NCBI RefSeq assembly: GCF_000981385.1
Contig: NZ_LATZ01000002.1
Span: forward strand, 1-64,000
DNA from: Bacillus sp. SA1-12
Lineage (GTDB): Bacteria; Bacillota; Bacilli; Bacillales; Bacillaceae
Direction: 5' to 3'
DNA: 64,000 nucleotides
In this document: piece by piece, positions 25,435 through 34,617 of the stretch
Layout of the letters: each line of letters begins with the position of its first letter
How positions within the stretch are numbered: the stretch's first letter is position 1
Translations under genes and position numbers: made by a program
Notes under the pieces: model-generated
What the model saw: only the letters and a program-made list of their open reading frames with translations
Told to the model about the DNA's origin: nothing
Databases searched by the model: none

Positions 25435-25941
25435 CTAGCTTTTAGTTTCTTCTGCTTCACCAAAAATTGGCTCAACTTCATATTCCAATAAATGATCCCA
25501 ATCATCATTTTTAAGAAGGTCAAGCTGTGCTTCAATTAACATTTGAAAACGAGTTCTAAAAACTTTTGATTGTTTTTTAAGCTCTTCAATTTCCATGGCG
25601 ATTTTTCGAGATTTTGCTAGTGATTCATTAATAATACGGTCAGCGTTTTTTTCAGCCTCTTTAATAATAAGTTTTGATTCTTTTTGGGCATTTCGTTTTA
25701 CATCTTCACCTGCTTCTTGAGCAATGATGATTGATTTATTCAATGTCTCTTCTATATTGGTAAAGTGACCTAATTTTTCAGTTAGCTCTGACACGCGAGA
25801 TTCAAGTTCTTTCTTTTCGCGGATAATCATTTCATAATCTTTTATCACTTGATCCAAAAATTCATTTACTTCATCTTCATCATATCCACGAAACCCTTTA
25901 CTAAACTCCTTATTATGGATATCTAATGGTGTTAAAGGCAT
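25435..25941 (-). CDS. divIVA: Cell-division and polarity protein DivIVA
   Basis: 168 aa coiled-coil scaffold that binds negatively curved membrane at septa and poles, and positions Min proteins and the sporulating chromosome. The N-terminal membrane-binding domain is MPLTPLDIHNKEF, then FRGYDEDEVNEFLDQV (residues 1-60). Two coiled-coil segments follow (about 65-105 and 110-150). The C-terminal FRTRFQMLIEAQLDLL is typical. The ATG at 25941 has GGAGGTGGCATCC before it. It is the last of the ylm-divIVA genes. A TGTCGAA box lies just upstream (see findings). Confidence 0.96.
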   Translation of the reverse strand: MPLTPLDIHNKEFSKGFRGYDEDEVNEFLDQVIKDYEMIIREKKELESRVSELTEKLGHFTNIEETLNKSIIIAQEAGEDVKRNAQKESKLIIKEAEKNADRIINESLAKSRKIAMEIEELKKQSKVFRTRFQMLIEAQLDLLKNDDWDHLLEYEVEPIFGEAEETKS

Positions 25942-26039
25942 GGATGCCACCTCCAATATGTAGTGAAATAGTTAATCGTTGACAATATTATAAATCATAT
26001 TTCGACAGGTTTGGTGAAAATCCTGCTAAATCCTCAAAA

Positions 26040-26816
26040 TTATTTTTGTTTATGTATAACGATCCTCCACTTATCCTTCTTTGTTTTCCCTTCAATAGCC
26101 AGTAATTTGCTGCGCCCGTATCCGCGTACAGATACAGTATCACCTGTACGGCATTCAAAAGAAACGGAATCAACTGTTTTCCAATTGACTTTTACCAGTC
26201 CATTTGCGATAAGCGGTTGTATTTTTTGACGTGAGAGGTTGTAAATTGCTGAGCATACCACATCAAGACGTAAGGATGAAACCGTCGTAACAAGCTCGTG
26301 AACGTCTTCAAAATGCGGGATCAACTCGTTCATTGTAATTTCTTTAAGGCTGATTTTAGCTCTACCAACTTCTTGAAAATTCATTTTTATGTAATCTGCC
26401 ACTTCACTTGCACAAACAAATTGGACGATTGATTCAGAAAAGCGGATATCGCCAAATTTTGAACGTTTTAACCCAAGGCTCATTAGTGAACCAAGAACCT
26501 GTCGATGCTGCAGGGTTATAAATTTACTAGGATACTGCACTTCAAAAACTGATAACTTAAAATCCTCTTGTTCCGGCTGAAAATAATCTGGATACAATAA
26601 CGCTCGTTTCCGTTCTGTATCAAGACTGCCCCCTGAGAATGAAACTTTCACATCTGAATTTTCTCCAATCACAGAAGCAACAATCTCTTGCTCTCTGGGA
26701 TCTAAAAAGTCGGTAAGCTTAGGGTGGTATTGATCAACAACACTTTCCATCCATTCCAAGACCTGGTCAATAAAGTGACGTTCTTCACCCCGAAAATGCT
26801 GATAAATTTGGTCCAT
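26040..26816 (-). CDS. ylmH: S4-domain RNA-binding protein YlmH
   Basis: 258 aa. The C-terminal ~70 residues form an S4 RNA-binding domain (LDVVCSAIYNLSRQKIQPLIANGLVKVNWKTVDS). The N-terminal ~180 residues match the YlmH family, with FLDPREQEIVASVIG and RALLYPDYF. Homologues bind ribosomal particles, and recent work links YlmH to rescue of stalled ribosomes; the exact role here is inferred. The start follows TGGAGTTGTAATA. It lies between ylmG and divIVA as in other Firmicutes. Confidence 0.92.
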   Translation of the reverse strand: MDQIYQHFRGEERHFIDQVLEWMESVVDQYHPKLTDFLDPREQEIVASVIGENSDVKVSFSGGSLDTERKRALLYPDYFQPEQEDFKLSVFEVQYPSKFITLQHRQVLGSLMSLGLKRSKFGDIRFSESIVQFVCASEVADYIKMNFQEVGRAKISLKEITMNELIPHFEDVHELVTTVSSLRLDVVCSAIYNLSRQKIQPLIANGLVKVNWKTVDSVSFECRTGDTVSVRGYGRSKLLAIEGKTKKDKWRIVIHKQK

Positions 26817-26960
26817 TATTACAACTCCAGTAAGCTCATTCTCAATATATAAAATTCATGTGAAAATATGGCTCTTTTCTAAAAAGTACTTAGTATAACA
26901 TTACATTAGGCAATATGCCTTACTCCTGTAACTTCAGACCCTGTCTCACACTTTGTCTTA

Positions 26961-26990
26961 AACAAAAAGAGGGACGAAATAGTTGTCCCT
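26961..26990 (-). terminator. Terminator after ylmG
   Basis: AGGGACAACTATTTCGTCCCT (26990-26970) followed on the minus strand by CTTTTTGTTT. The stem overlaps the ylmG stop codon. ylmH and divIVA downstream therefore probably have their own promoters or depend on read-through. Confidence 0.78.
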
Positions 26991-27252
26991 AGCCAATCAT
27001 TGTAAAGAGTGATGAAACTCCGTATTGTGCAAAGCGCAATGCTAAGATAGCAACAATTGGAGAGATATCAATCATTCCTAATGGAGGTATTATTTTGCGA
27101 AATGGTTCTAAATATGGTTCACATATTTTTGCTAAAAATTGTCCAAAACCTGATTCTCTAGCTCCTGGGAACCATGAAAGTAATATGTATACAATAATTG
27201 CATACGAGTAAAACGTTAGCAATGTGTGTATTACACTATATAAAATGTCCAT
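26989..27252 (-). CDS. ylmG: YggT-family membrane protein YlmG
   Basis: 87 aa with two hydrophobic helices (about residues 4-25 and 60-80) flanking the family motif [31 protein letters not shown]. YggT/YlmG proteins occur beside sepF and divIVA across Gram-positives and are thought to influence division or membrane organisation. The start follows AAAGGTGGTAATCACAA. It begins 6 bp after sepF. Confidence 0.93.
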   Translation of the reverse strand: MDILYSVIHTLLTFYSYAIIVYILLSWFPGARESGFGQFLAKICEPYLEPFRKIIPPLGMIDISPIVAILALRFAQYGVSSLFTMIG

Positions 27253-27258
27253 TTGTGA

Positions 27259-27708
27259 TTACCACCTTTGTTGTTCTTCGTCTGAAACCAGCTCAGAAAT
27301 AGATCCTGAGACATCTACGTTATCAGGTGTACATAAAAAGATATTCATTCCGATCCGCTGAATATCACCGCCGATCGCATAAACTGTACCACTTAAAAAG
27401 TCAACAATCCGCTTCGCCTGATCCCGTTGAATGCTTTGAAGATTAACAACAACAGCACGACGATTTTTTAGCTGATCTGCAATTTCTTGTGCCTCTGCAT
27501 AAACCCTTGGTTCACATAGAATAACTTTAGAGGATTTTTGCACGCTTTGCAAACTTACAACATTTTGTTTTGGGGCATGCGGCTGTGATTTTTGAGGGAT
27601 CTGCGGCTGCTCCTCATATTCAGGCTGCTGTTGTTCTTCATTCTCAACATATTCATATTCTTCATCATCTAATGCAAAAAAACTTTTAAACCTATTTTTA
27701 ATTGACAT
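27259..27708 (-). CDS. sepF: Cell-division protein SepF
   Basis: 149 aa; bundles FtsZ filaments and tethers the Z ring to the membrane. [19 protein letters not shown] is the amphipathic membrane-anchor N-terminus. A Gln/Pro/Glu-rich linker covers about residues 18-55. The SepF domain ([55 protein letters not shown]) fills the rest. The ATG at 27708 follows GGAGGTGTTTAAT. An open frame to 27819 runs into ylmE and is not used. Confidence 0.96.
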   Translation of the reverse strand: MSIKNRFKSFFALDDEEYEYVENEEQQQPEYEEQPQIPQKSQPHAPKQNVVSLQSVQKSSKVILCEPRVYAEAQEIADQLKNRRAVVVNLQSIQRDQAKRIVDFLSGTVYAIGGDIQRIGMNIFLCTPDNVDVSGSISELVSDEEQQRW

Positions 27709-27709
27709 A

Positions 27710-28396
27710 TTAAACACCTCCGTTTTCATTACCAACCAGTGATGTACCAATACGAATAAAAGTTGCTCCTTCTTCAATTGCAATTTCATAATCATTGGAC
27801 ATTCCCATAGATAGTTCATGGCAAGGTGCAGATGAAAGCCCTAAAGCTTGTACTTCTTGCTGGATCGTTTTAAGTTTTTTAAAGCATGTCCGGATTAACT
27901 GTTGATCATCTGTAAAAGGGGCCATAGTCATTAAGCCGACAACTTGAATATTTGGATAAGATTTCAAGTCTTTTACAAAATCGATTATATTTTCAGGTGA
28001 ACACCCGTGTTTTGACTCTTCTCCAGATACATTTACTTGAATAAAACATTTAATCGGTTTTGTTGCGCGTTTATCAATTTCCTTTGCGAGTGAAAGGCGA
28101 TCAAGTGAATGGATGAACTCTACCTTATCAATGATGTTTTTCACCTTTCTCGTTTGCAGGGTACCAATAAAATGCCAAATTGCTGCATCATCAAGTTCTT
28201 GATATTTTGCATTCAGTCCTTCATCGCGATTTTCACCTAAATGAGTAACTCCAGCAGCAATTGCTTCTTTTGCCCTTTCAATGCTTACATACTTCGTCAC
28301 TGCAATGACTTTAATTTCTGCTGGATTTCGACCACTCCGATTACAAATGCTTTCGATATTTTCCCTGATTGTTAAATAATTATCCTGAACGTTCAT
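27710..28396 (-). CDS. ylmE: PLP-binding homeostasis protein, YggS family
   Basis: 228 aa, alanine-racemase-like TIM barrel that binds pyridoxal phosphate without known catalysis. [20 protein letters not shown] near residue 28 contains the PLP Lys, and THLGENR follows. [20 protein letters not shown] and [28 protein letters not shown] are family signatures. GGAGG lies about 13 bp before the ATG, inside the end of ylmD, so translation may be coupled. Confidence 0.94.
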   Translation of the reverse strand: MNVQDNYLTIRENIESICNRSGRNPAEIKVIAVTKYVSIERAKEAIAAGVTHLGENRDEGLNAKYQELDDAAIWHFIGTLQTRKVKNIIDKVEFIHSLDRLSLAKEIDKRATKPIKCFIQVNVSGEESKHGCSPENIIDFVKDLKSYPNIQVVGLMTMAPFTDDQQLIRTCFKKLKTIQQEVQALGLSSAPCHELSMGMSNDYEIAIEEGATFIRIGTSLVGNENGGV

Positions 28397-28404
28397 GTAT
28401 CAAG

Positions 28405-29235
28405 TTAAGCCTCCTTATAAATACCGATAAAGCTTAACATTCGACCTGTTTTACCACCATCACGCCGGTGCGAGAAATACAGATCTTTTTCACAGCTTGT
28501 ACATTGCTGTGAAATTGTTATGTTTTCTTCCTTTACTCCCGATTCTAGAAGCAAGTATTTGTTAAGCTGTTTTAAATCCAATTTATATTGTCCATCTGAA
28601 ACAGAGTGATATACAGAAGGATACTTCCCAACAACGGTTTTGTTAATTGCAGAAATCACCTTATCATCCACTATGTAGCAGCATTCACCTATCGCAGGTC
28701 CAATTGCAACTTTAATATCCAATGGATCGGCATCTTCTTCATCAATCCATTTTCTAACCATTTTACCGCCAATATCATTTACAGTTCCCTTCCAGCCGGC
28801 ATGTGCCAGACCAATTAAATGTTTTTCGGGAGCAATAAAATAAAGTGGGACACAATCAGCAAAACATAATGACAGCATTACCCCAGCATCTTTTGTGTAT
28901 AATCCATCAGAGCCTGCAAGACCTTCTTCATAAGCGGCTAAGCCTCTCCCGCGATCCTGTTTGGATACTTTTTCAATATGAGTGGAGTGAATTTGTTCAG
29001 CAAACACCCAATTCTTCAATGGAAAAGAGAGGCATGATGCCAAAATCCCCCTGTTTTGGACAACCTTTTCCGAATGGTCCTGAACATGTAATCCAAGATT
29101 TAAGGTAGAGTATGCATCACTGCTAACGCCCCCAGATTTTGCGGTAAATCCTACGGTAAGACCTTTTATAAGGTTCTCCCACTGAGGCAGTGATAAAAAT
29201 GTTGTATCTTTTTGTTGAAAAGGTTCTGCTGCCAT
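28405..29235 (-). CDS. ylmD: Laccase-domain (YfiH/DUF152) protein YlmD
   Basis: 276 aa. The motif CFADCVPLYFIAPEKHLIGLAHAGWKGT contains the Cys and His metal ligands typical of the family. GPAIGECCYIVDDKV and CTSCEKDLYFSHRRDGGKTGRML complete the signature. Relatives act as purine nucleoside phosphorylases/deaminases with low polyphenol oxidase activity; a copper oxidase role is not proven. The second ATG (29235) is preferred over 29241 by spacing from AAAGGA. Confidence 0.92.
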   Translation of the reverse strand: MAAEPFQQKDTTFLSLPQWENLIKGLTVGFTAKSGGVSSDAYSTLNLGLHVQDHSEKVVQNRGILASCLSFPLKNWVFAEQIHSTHIEKVSKQDRGRGLAAYEEGLAGSDGLYTKDAGVMLSLCFADCVPLYFIAPEKHLIGLAHAGWKGTVNDIGGKMVRKWIDEEDADPLDIKVAIGPAIGECCYIVDDKVISAINKTVVGKYPSVYHSVSDGQYKLDLKQLNKYLLLESGVKEENITISQQCTSCEKDLYFSHRRDGGKTGRMLSFIGIYKEA

Positions 29236-29327
29236 TATCATTCAATCCTTTATTTTCGATATTTAAAAACGGTGTTTCGCACTTATTTTACCACATCTTA
29301 TCAGTTAGGGTTAGTTTGAATGACAAA

Positions 29328-29582
29328 TTATTCATCTAGCCCCTCAATTTGTCGATTCATTCTCACTAGAATAACATCTTCTCCTATCTTCACTATATTT
29401 CGCCATGGAATGACGAATTCCTCGTCTTTTCCAAAAAAACCTAACATTTTCCCATGACTATTAATAATAATCGCTTGTATTTTCCCATTGGTCACATTGA
29501 TATCAAAATCATCGATATTCCCCAATTTTTTCCCATCAGACACATTTACAACATCTTTTGTCTGAAATTCTGAAATATACAT
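29328..29582 (-). CDS. ylmC: PRC-barrel protein YlmC/YmxH
   Basis: 84 aa single PRC-barrel: SEFQTKDVVNVSDGKKLGNIDDFDINVTNGKIQAIII, then FVIPWRNIVKIGEDVILVRM. Family members sit next to sigG or the division genes in Bacillus and their role is not established. Two adjacent ATGs follow GGAGGCGTT; the second (29582) has better spacing. The 290 bp upstream (29583-29871) is AT-rich and holds only the sigG terminator. Confidence 0.9.
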   Translation of the reverse strand: MYISEFQTKDVVNVSDGKKLGNIDDFDINVTNGKIQAIIINSHGKMLGFFGKDEEFVIPWRNIVKIGEDVILVRMNRQIEGLDE

Positions 29583-29840
29583 CATAACGCCTCCTGTCCC
29601 TTATAGCGACACCCTATTACATATCTATGTAATGTGGATGATAAACTATTCAGTTGAAAAAAAATTTTTTAGTATTATTAAGAACAAAAATTCAAATTCC
29701 TGAAACCGCCTAAAGCAATTAAAACGATTTGGAATAAAAGAGTGTTTTTCTCTTCAAAATCCAAATTGTAGAGATTTACAGAGCTAGGATATACCCAGGA
29801 ATCGAAAGTAAATTTTTATCATCTGTTCCAGAGCTTATAT

Positions 29841-29873
29841 AAACGAAAAAGACTACTCATATTGAGCAGTCTT
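29841..29873 (-). terminator. Terminator of sigG
   Basis: AAGACTGCTCAATATGAGTAGTCTT (29873-29849) followed by TTTCGTTT on the minus strand. It overlaps the sigG stop codon. Confidence 0.85.
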
Positions 29874-30651
29874 AGTTTTGAATATTTTTATTCATTTGTT
29901 TGATTGCAGCTTTTTCTAATCGAGATACTTGTGCTTGTGATATACCGATTTCTTCAGCAACCTCCATTTGTGTTTTCCCTTGAAAAAATCGTTTTCGAAG
30001 AATTAATTTTTCTCGACTATTAAGACGTCTCATTCCTTCTTTTAAGGCCAATTCTTCAATCCATTGAATATCTCGATTTTTTTCATCGCTTAATTGGTCC
30101 ATGACGAAAATTGGGTCTCCCCCATCATTATAAATGGGTTCAAATAATGAAACAGGATCTTGAATGGCATCAAGTGCAAAAACAATCTCTTCATGCGGGA
30201 CTTCCAGTACTCTTGAGATTTCTTCAGCAGTCGGTTCTCTTGATGTTTCACTCATAAGACGTTCCCTGACTTGGAGTGCCTTATAAGCAATATCTCGAAG
30301 TGAACGGGAGACACGAATGGGATTATTATCCCTCAAATACCTGCGAATTTCACCAATAATCATTGGTACAGCATATGTTGAAAATTTGACATTCTGGCCT
30401 AAGTCAAAATTATCGATTGATTTCATTAATCCAATACAGCCAACTTGAAACAAATCGTCAACAAATTCTCCTCTGTTGTTAAAACGCTGGATTACACTAA
30501 GTACCAATCTTAAGTTGCCATTCACCAGCTCTTCTCTTGCTGATAAGTCTCCATTTTGCATTTGTTTAAATAGTTCTCTCATTTTCTCGTTTTTGAGGAC
30601 TGGAAGTTTTGAGGTGTCTACTCCACAAATTTCGACTTTATTTCTTGTCAC
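29872..30651 (-). CDS. sigG: Sporulation sigma factor SigG
   Basis: 259 aa; late forespore sigma factor. The N-terminal RNKVEICGVDTSKLPVL is typical of SigG. Region 2 is NLRLVLSVIQRFNNRGEFVDDLFQVGCIGLMKSIDNFD, and region 4 is KTQMEVAEEIGISQAQVSRLEKAAIKQM. The GTG at 30651 follows GGAGGGAAAGAT and gives the B. subtilis start; the frame is open to 30729 but no better site is seen. It lies behind sigE and has a likely forespore promoter of its own. Confidence 0.97.
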   Translation of the reverse strand: MTRNKVEICGVDTSKLPVLKNEKMRELFKQMQNGDLSAREELVNGNLRLVLSVIQRFNNRGEFVDDLFQVGCIGLMKSIDNFDLGQNVKFSTYAVPMIIGEIRRYLRDNNPIRVSRSLRDIAYKALQVRERLMSETSREPTAEEISRVLEVPHEEIVFALDAIQDPVSLFEPIYNDGGDPIFVMDQLSDEKNRDIQWIEELALKEGMRRLNSREKLILRKRFFQGKTQMEVAEEIGISQAQVSRLEKAAIKQMNKNIQN

Positions 30652-30687
30652 ATCTTTCCCTCCTAACAGGAGCTGCTGTACAGTGTT

Positions 30688-30717
30688 AAGTATCTCCTTG
30701 AGTGGAAAAAATATGCA
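30688..30717 (-). promoter_or_regulatory. Sigma-F/sigma-G-type promoter of sigG
   Basis: TGCATA (30717-30712), 17 bp, GATACTT (30694-30688) on the minus strand. This is close to the forespore consensus (TGMATA / CATWMTA). The ribosome site of sigG is about 30 bp further on. Confidence 0.6.
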
Positions 30718-30795
30718 CAAGCCTTTCATGCAAGGAAGGGAAGATTTGTGTATTTTATTTGATAAAATAAGGAATTTTTAAGTGAAAAAAATTTT

Positions 30796-31515
30796 TTAAA
30801 CCATTTTATTAAATTCTTTTTGCAATCTTTTAATAATTCGCTTTTCAAGCCTTGATATATAGGATTGGGAAATACCAAGCATGTCAGCAACATCTTTTTG
30901 GGTCTTCTCTTCGCCGCCTTGGAGACCAAATCGGAGCTCCATAATTTGTTTTTCCCGATCATTTAACTGCTGCAGAGCTTTCATTAATAATTTACGATCA
31001 ACATTTGCTTCAAGGTCCTTTGTTATGATGTCATCTTCAGTTCCTAATACATCGGATAAAAGTAACTCGTTTCCATCCCAGTCAATATTCAACGGTTCAT
31101 CAAATGAGACCTCTGAACGTAATTTATTGTTTCTTCGTAAATACATAAGAATTTCATTTTCAATACATCTTGAAGCATATGTAGCAAGCTTAATCTTCTT
31201 TTCTGGATTAAAGGTATTAACCGCTTTAATTAAGCCGATTGTTCCAATGCTTATTAAATCCTCAATATTAATACCTGTATTTTCAAACTTACGGGCAATA
31301 TATACCACAAGACGTAAATTTCGTTCAATTAAGATTGATCTGGCTGCTTGGTCCCCGGAAGGCAGCTTTTGTAACAAAAGTTCCTCTTCTTCCTTTGAGA
31401 GGGGTGGCGGCAATGCCTCGCTGCCTCCGATGTAATATACCTCGTCAGTTTTGATTCCTAGCTTGATTAATAGTTTATACCATAAGTAAGTAAGGTGTAG
31501 TTTAAGTTTTTTCAT
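30796..31515 (-). CDS. sigE: Sporulation sigma factor pro-SigE
   Basis: 239 aa, same length as in B. subtilis; the early mother-cell sigma factor made as an inactive precursor. The pro-sequence [20 protein letters not shown] (residues 1-20) is amphipathic, and cleavage is expected near DEVYYIGG (about residue 27). Region 2 ([32 protein letters not shown]) and region 4 ([26 protein letters not shown]) are clear. The ATG at 31515 follows GGGGGAGGAAC. Upstream spoIIGA encodes the processing protease. Confidence 0.98.
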   Translation of the reverse strand: MKKLKLHLTYLWYKLLIKLGIKTDEVYYIGGSEALPPPLSKEEEELLLQKLPSGDQAARSILIERNLRLVVYIARKFENTGINIEDLISIGTIGLIKAVNTFNPEKKIKLATYASRCIENEILMYLRRNNKLRSEVSFDEPLNIDWDGNELLLSDVLGTEDDIITKDLEANVDRKLLMKALQQLNDREKQIMELRFGLQGGEEKTQKDVADMLGISQSYISRLEKRIIKRLQKEFNKMV

Positions 31516-31635
31516 GTTCCTCCCCCTTCTAAAATAAAAGAAACAGAGTAAGATAGAAGTAACCAAATTTTTATTGATTTCTAACTATAATCTAAAAAAC
31601 AAGTTTAATTGTTGTAATAAGCATTAATAAACTGC

Positions 31636-32568
31636 CTAAGATACATGTTCAATAGATTGACCTTGCAGCATTTTTGGATGAACAATGCATTCATATTCAT
31701 TTTCAGAAGATAAAGTTGTACGGTTTAAGCCAACAATTGTTTTATGTACCTTAATTTTTTCATTTTTTGTTTCTATCCACACTTCATCTGGTTTAAAGCC
31801 TAATAAAAACTGATTCTCGCTTCCAACAACGCGATATGGAATAATTCGGACACGATGTTCCCAAGGATGACTTTCATCCCCGCTCTCACTCAAAGATCTC
31901 ATGACATCCTGCTGAAGAGCTTGATAAACAAGCTGAGCTGGTATATACTCCTTAGCCTTCATTGTATCAATAACCATAACCGGGCTTCTTGTGATTGGAT
32001 CATAAAGCTGATTACCGCTATCAACAAGACCGCTTAACGTAAACTGGGTTGAATCTACACTTATCGTAACGGTTACCATTTGGTCGAAATGAATCTTTTT
32101 TGCTTCAAGACCCTCAAGTCGATTCCTTGAAAATATCCACATAATTGGGAAGCCGATTAGTACAAATAGCCAGCTTATTGGATGCCCAAAACCGGAGGAA
32201 TTTGTCATGAGAAGCCCATCTAAATACTTCATTTCTGCTTGTAAAAAATAATGAGCACCAATCATACCTCCGCCAACCATAAAAGTAACAAAATAAAAGG
32301 TTAGCAAGCTTTGAAAAAAATAGCGAAACCGATAAAATCCAAAGGCTATAATCACCATCATCATAGATATAATCATTTTTCCTATAGGGTGTGTCGCCAT
32401 AAACGCTAATGGTGAAAACATCATTAAGACTATGCTTGAACCTAAAAAGGCTGCAAGAAGAATTCGAAGCTTATAAATTTTCCTTTTCAATGCAATAGCT
32501 GTTAATAAGAGCAGAAACAAATCAAAGGAGAAGTTTAAAAACCAAATAACGTCTAAATAAATAGACAT
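31636..32568 (-). CDS. spoIIGA: Pro-SigE processing protease SpoIIGA
   Basis: 310 aa. Five membrane helices fill residues 1-150. The cytosolic C-terminal domain carries the aspartic-protease motif SGLVDSGNQLYDPITRSPV near residue 180. It dimerises and cleaves pro-SigE in the mother-cell septal membrane after signalling by SpoIIR. The start follows AAAGGAGTAGAGA. It forms the spoIIG operon with sigE. A Spo0A-controlled promoter is known in B. subtilis; no convincing equivalent was seen directly upstream. Confidence 0.96.
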   Translation of the reverse strand: MSIYLDVIWFLNFSFDLFLLLLTAIALKRKIYKLRILLAAFLGSSIVLMMFSPLAFMATHPIGKMIISMMMVIIAFGFYRFRYFFQSLLTFYFVTFMVGGGMIGAHYFLQAEMKYLDGLLMTNSSGFGHPISWLFVLIGFPIMWIFSRNRLEGLEAKKIHFDQMVTVTISVDSTQFTLSGLVDSGNQLYDPITRSPVMVIDTMKAKEYIPAQLVYQALQQDVMRSLSESGDESHPWEHRVRIIPYRVVGSENQFLLGFKPDEVWIETKNEKIKVHKTIVGLNRTTLSSENEYECIVHPKMLQGQSIEHVS

Positions 32569-33116
32569 TCTCTACTCCTTTCCGTCTGGTATAAAGCGAG
32601 ATTACAGCAGTAGGGGTTTTCTCGAAGTACAGGATGTGTATTAATGGTCTGACTTTGGTACAGGACTTGCCAAAGTTAGTCGACTATCTCCCACTGATGG
32701 GCAACAATACTTATCCCGCTTAAACCGCCGCGTCAATTTGCCTAGCGAGACATGAACATCCTGTCTTAGTTGGCACTTCATGTGCTGATATCCCCACTCA
32801 ATTTTCTAAGCTTCACTTGAATCTTTAAATGGGAGCCTTACTGCCCGTCAAGGTTGGGATAAGAGTAGCTTTAAGCCTGATTTGTATTGCCCGATAAGAT
32901 TGGATAAAGATACCTTTTCATCTATTACTTCCACATTATAAATAGATGAGGACCTATAGCCATTAGTATAAATCTTCATTAATAGGAAGTCTGTCACTTA
33001 CTGCCGAGAAAACGTAAGAATTTTTGATAGATTATTAGAATTTTTGTCGAGTTTTTAGAAGGAAAAAACGATTTGTGAGAGGTCTAGAATAGTAGCGATT
33101 ACTATTAACGAGGGGA

Positions 33117-33222
33117 TAAAGCGAGACTTATCGGATCTTTACTAGTTGTTTTCTTCTAATCTTTCTTACTTTACTTGTTTTACTGCCCCCTTAAGATGGG
33201 ATTTATGAGACTTCTATCAGTT
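33117..33222. repeat. Dispersed repeat family A, copy near ftsZ
   Basis: AAGCGAGACTTATCGGATCT, a short spacer, then TTTTACTGCCCCCTTAAGATGGGATTTATGAGACTTC. The first block is identical to the one at about 51527-51548, and the second resembles 51593-51615 and 55471-55492. Further fragments lie to the left as far as 32592. Confidence 0.75.
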
Positions 33223-33371
33223 GAGTTTCACAAATAGTTAGCAAAACATATTACGCATAAAACGTGATGCCTAATGTTTCCGCATCACATTGACAATCTG
33301 ATCTTCAATGAAGTTCCGCTAATTAACTTTGAGTTGCACTTCAATCTTTAAGCGGGGATTGAGTCTGTTAA

Positions 33372-33420
33372 TATGGAATAAAAAAAGAGTGCATAAATCA
33401 TATGATCTGCACTCTTTTTC
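33372..33420 (-). terminator. Terminator of ftsZ (bidirectional stem)
   Basis: AAAAAGAGTGCA...TGCACTCTTTTT (33382-33419), with an inner palindrome ATCATATGAT. On the minus strand it is followed by TTTATTCC. The poly-A/poly-T ends allow function in both directions. Confidence 0.85.
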
Positions 33421-33436
33421 ACTTATTTTAAAGTTT

Positions 33437-34576
33437 TTAGCGTCGTTTGTTTCGATTTCTTAAGAATGTTGGGATATCTAATGTATCCTCAGCTTGTTGA
33501 ATATTATTACGAGTAGGGTTTTCCTGAACTGGTTCTTCTCGCTTCATTTCACGTTTTGGCATAGCCTTCGTTACATTTCCAGTGTTAAATTGACGAGGTT
33601 GTTGACTTAGCGGGTTAACCTCTTGTTCAGTGAATCCAGTTGCAATGACAGTAACTACAATCTCATCTTTAAGATTTTCGTTAATGACAGAACCAAAAAT
33701 CATATTTACATCTTGGTCTGATGCCGTTGCAACAATATCAGCAGCTTCTTGAACTTCATATAGACTCAAGTTTGTGCCTCCAGTAATGTTCATTAAAACA
33801 CCTTGAGCCCCATCGATTGATTTTTCAAGCAATGGACTTGAAATAGCTTTTTTTGCTGCCTCTGCTGCGCGATTTTCGCCAGTTGCTACGCCAATACCCA
33901 TCAAAGCAGAGCCTTTATTTGACATAATTGTCTTAACATCAGCAAAGTCCAAGTTGATTAAACCAGGAGTAGCGATCAAGTCAGAAATACCTTGAACCCC
34001 TTGACGCAATACATTATCAGCTTCTCTAAATGCTTCAAGCATAGGTGTGTTTTTATCAACGATTTCGAGTAGACGGTCATTCGGTATAACGATAAGGGTA
34101 TCGACAGACTCCTTCATTGAAGAAATTCCGCCAGCTGCTTGCATAGCACGTTTACGGCCTTCAAATGTAAATGGTCTTGTAACTACCCCAACCGTTAAGG
34201 CGCCTAGATCTTTTGAAATTTGTGCAATAACCGGAGCAGCCCCAGTACCCGTTCCGCCTCCCATACCGGCTGTAACGAATACCATATCCGCGCCTCGGAG
34301 TGCTTCTTCAATCTGCTCTCTGCTTTCTTCAGCAGCTTTTTTTCCAACCTCAGGATTTGCACCTGCTCCCAATCCACGGGTAAGCTTTGATCCAATTTGC
34401 ATTTTAACTTCAGCTTTAGATAAATTTAATGCTTGCGCATCAGTATTAACAGCAATAAACTCAACACCTTGAACTCCGTGCTCTATCATTCGATTGACAG
34501 CGTTATTACCACCGCCACCTACCCCGATTACCTTGATGGTAGCTAAGCCGTCAATATTTGTATCAAACTCCAACAT
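33437..34576 (-). CDS. ftsZ: Cell-division tubulin homologue FtsZ
   Basis: 379 aa GTPase that forms the Z ring. [13 protein letters not shown] near residue 17 and the tubulin signature [15 protein letters not shown] near residue 105 bind [14 protein letters not shown] holds the T7-loop catalytic Asp. After a variable linker (about residues 318-362) the C-terminal peptide [13 protein letters not shown] binds FtsA, SepF and ZapA-type partners. The start follows TTAGGAGGATTTCGC. It lies 41 bp after ftsA in one transcription unit ending at the strong hairpin. Confidence 0.98.
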   Translation of the reverse strand: MLEFDTNIDGLATIKVIGVGGGGNNAVNRMIEHGVQGVEFIAVNTDAQALNLSKAEVKMQIGSKLTRGLGAGANPEVGKKAAEESREQIEEALRGADMVFVTAGMGGGTGTGAAPVIAQISKDLGALTVGVVTRPFTFEGRKRAMQAAGGISSMKESVDTLIVIPNDRLLEIVDKNTPMLEAFREADNVLRQGVQGISDLIATPGLINLDFADVKTIMSNKGSALMGIGVATGENRAAEAAKKAISSPLLEKSIDGAQGVLMNITGGTNLSLYEVQEAADIVATASDQDVNMIFGSVINENLKDEIVVTVIATGFTEQEVNPLSQQPRQFNTGNVTKAMPKREMKREEPVQENPTRNNIQQAEDTLDIPTFLRNRNKRR

Positions 34577-34617
34577 GCGAAATCCTCCTAATCCCTCAAA
34601 TGACTAATTGATGTGAA

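Larger units (their letters stand above)
32569..33436. other. Gene-free interval between spoIIGA and ftsZ, rich in repeat fragments
   Basis: No reading frame with a start, ribosome site and coherent protein is present in these 868 bp. B. subtilis carries bpr here. The stretch holds several pieces of dispersed repeat family A: near 32592-32625, 32822-32870, 33117-33222 and 33335-33358. The ftsZ terminator is at its right end. A TGTCGAG (one mismatch to a Spo0A box) occurs near 33042. Confidence 0.8.

Noticed and set aside
30881-31435. 184-codon open frame on the plus strand opposite sigE
   Set aside because: Antisense to a fully conserved sigma factor gene; low-complexity Ser-rich translation, no ribosome site.
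32569-33436. Remnant of bpr or another protease between spoIIGA and ftsZ
   Set aside because: No frame shows subtilisin-like motifs; the sequence is explained better by repeat fragments.
34047-34472. 141-codon plus-strand frame opposite ftsZ
   Set aside because: Mirror of the ftsZ coding pattern; no start signal and no protein-like features.
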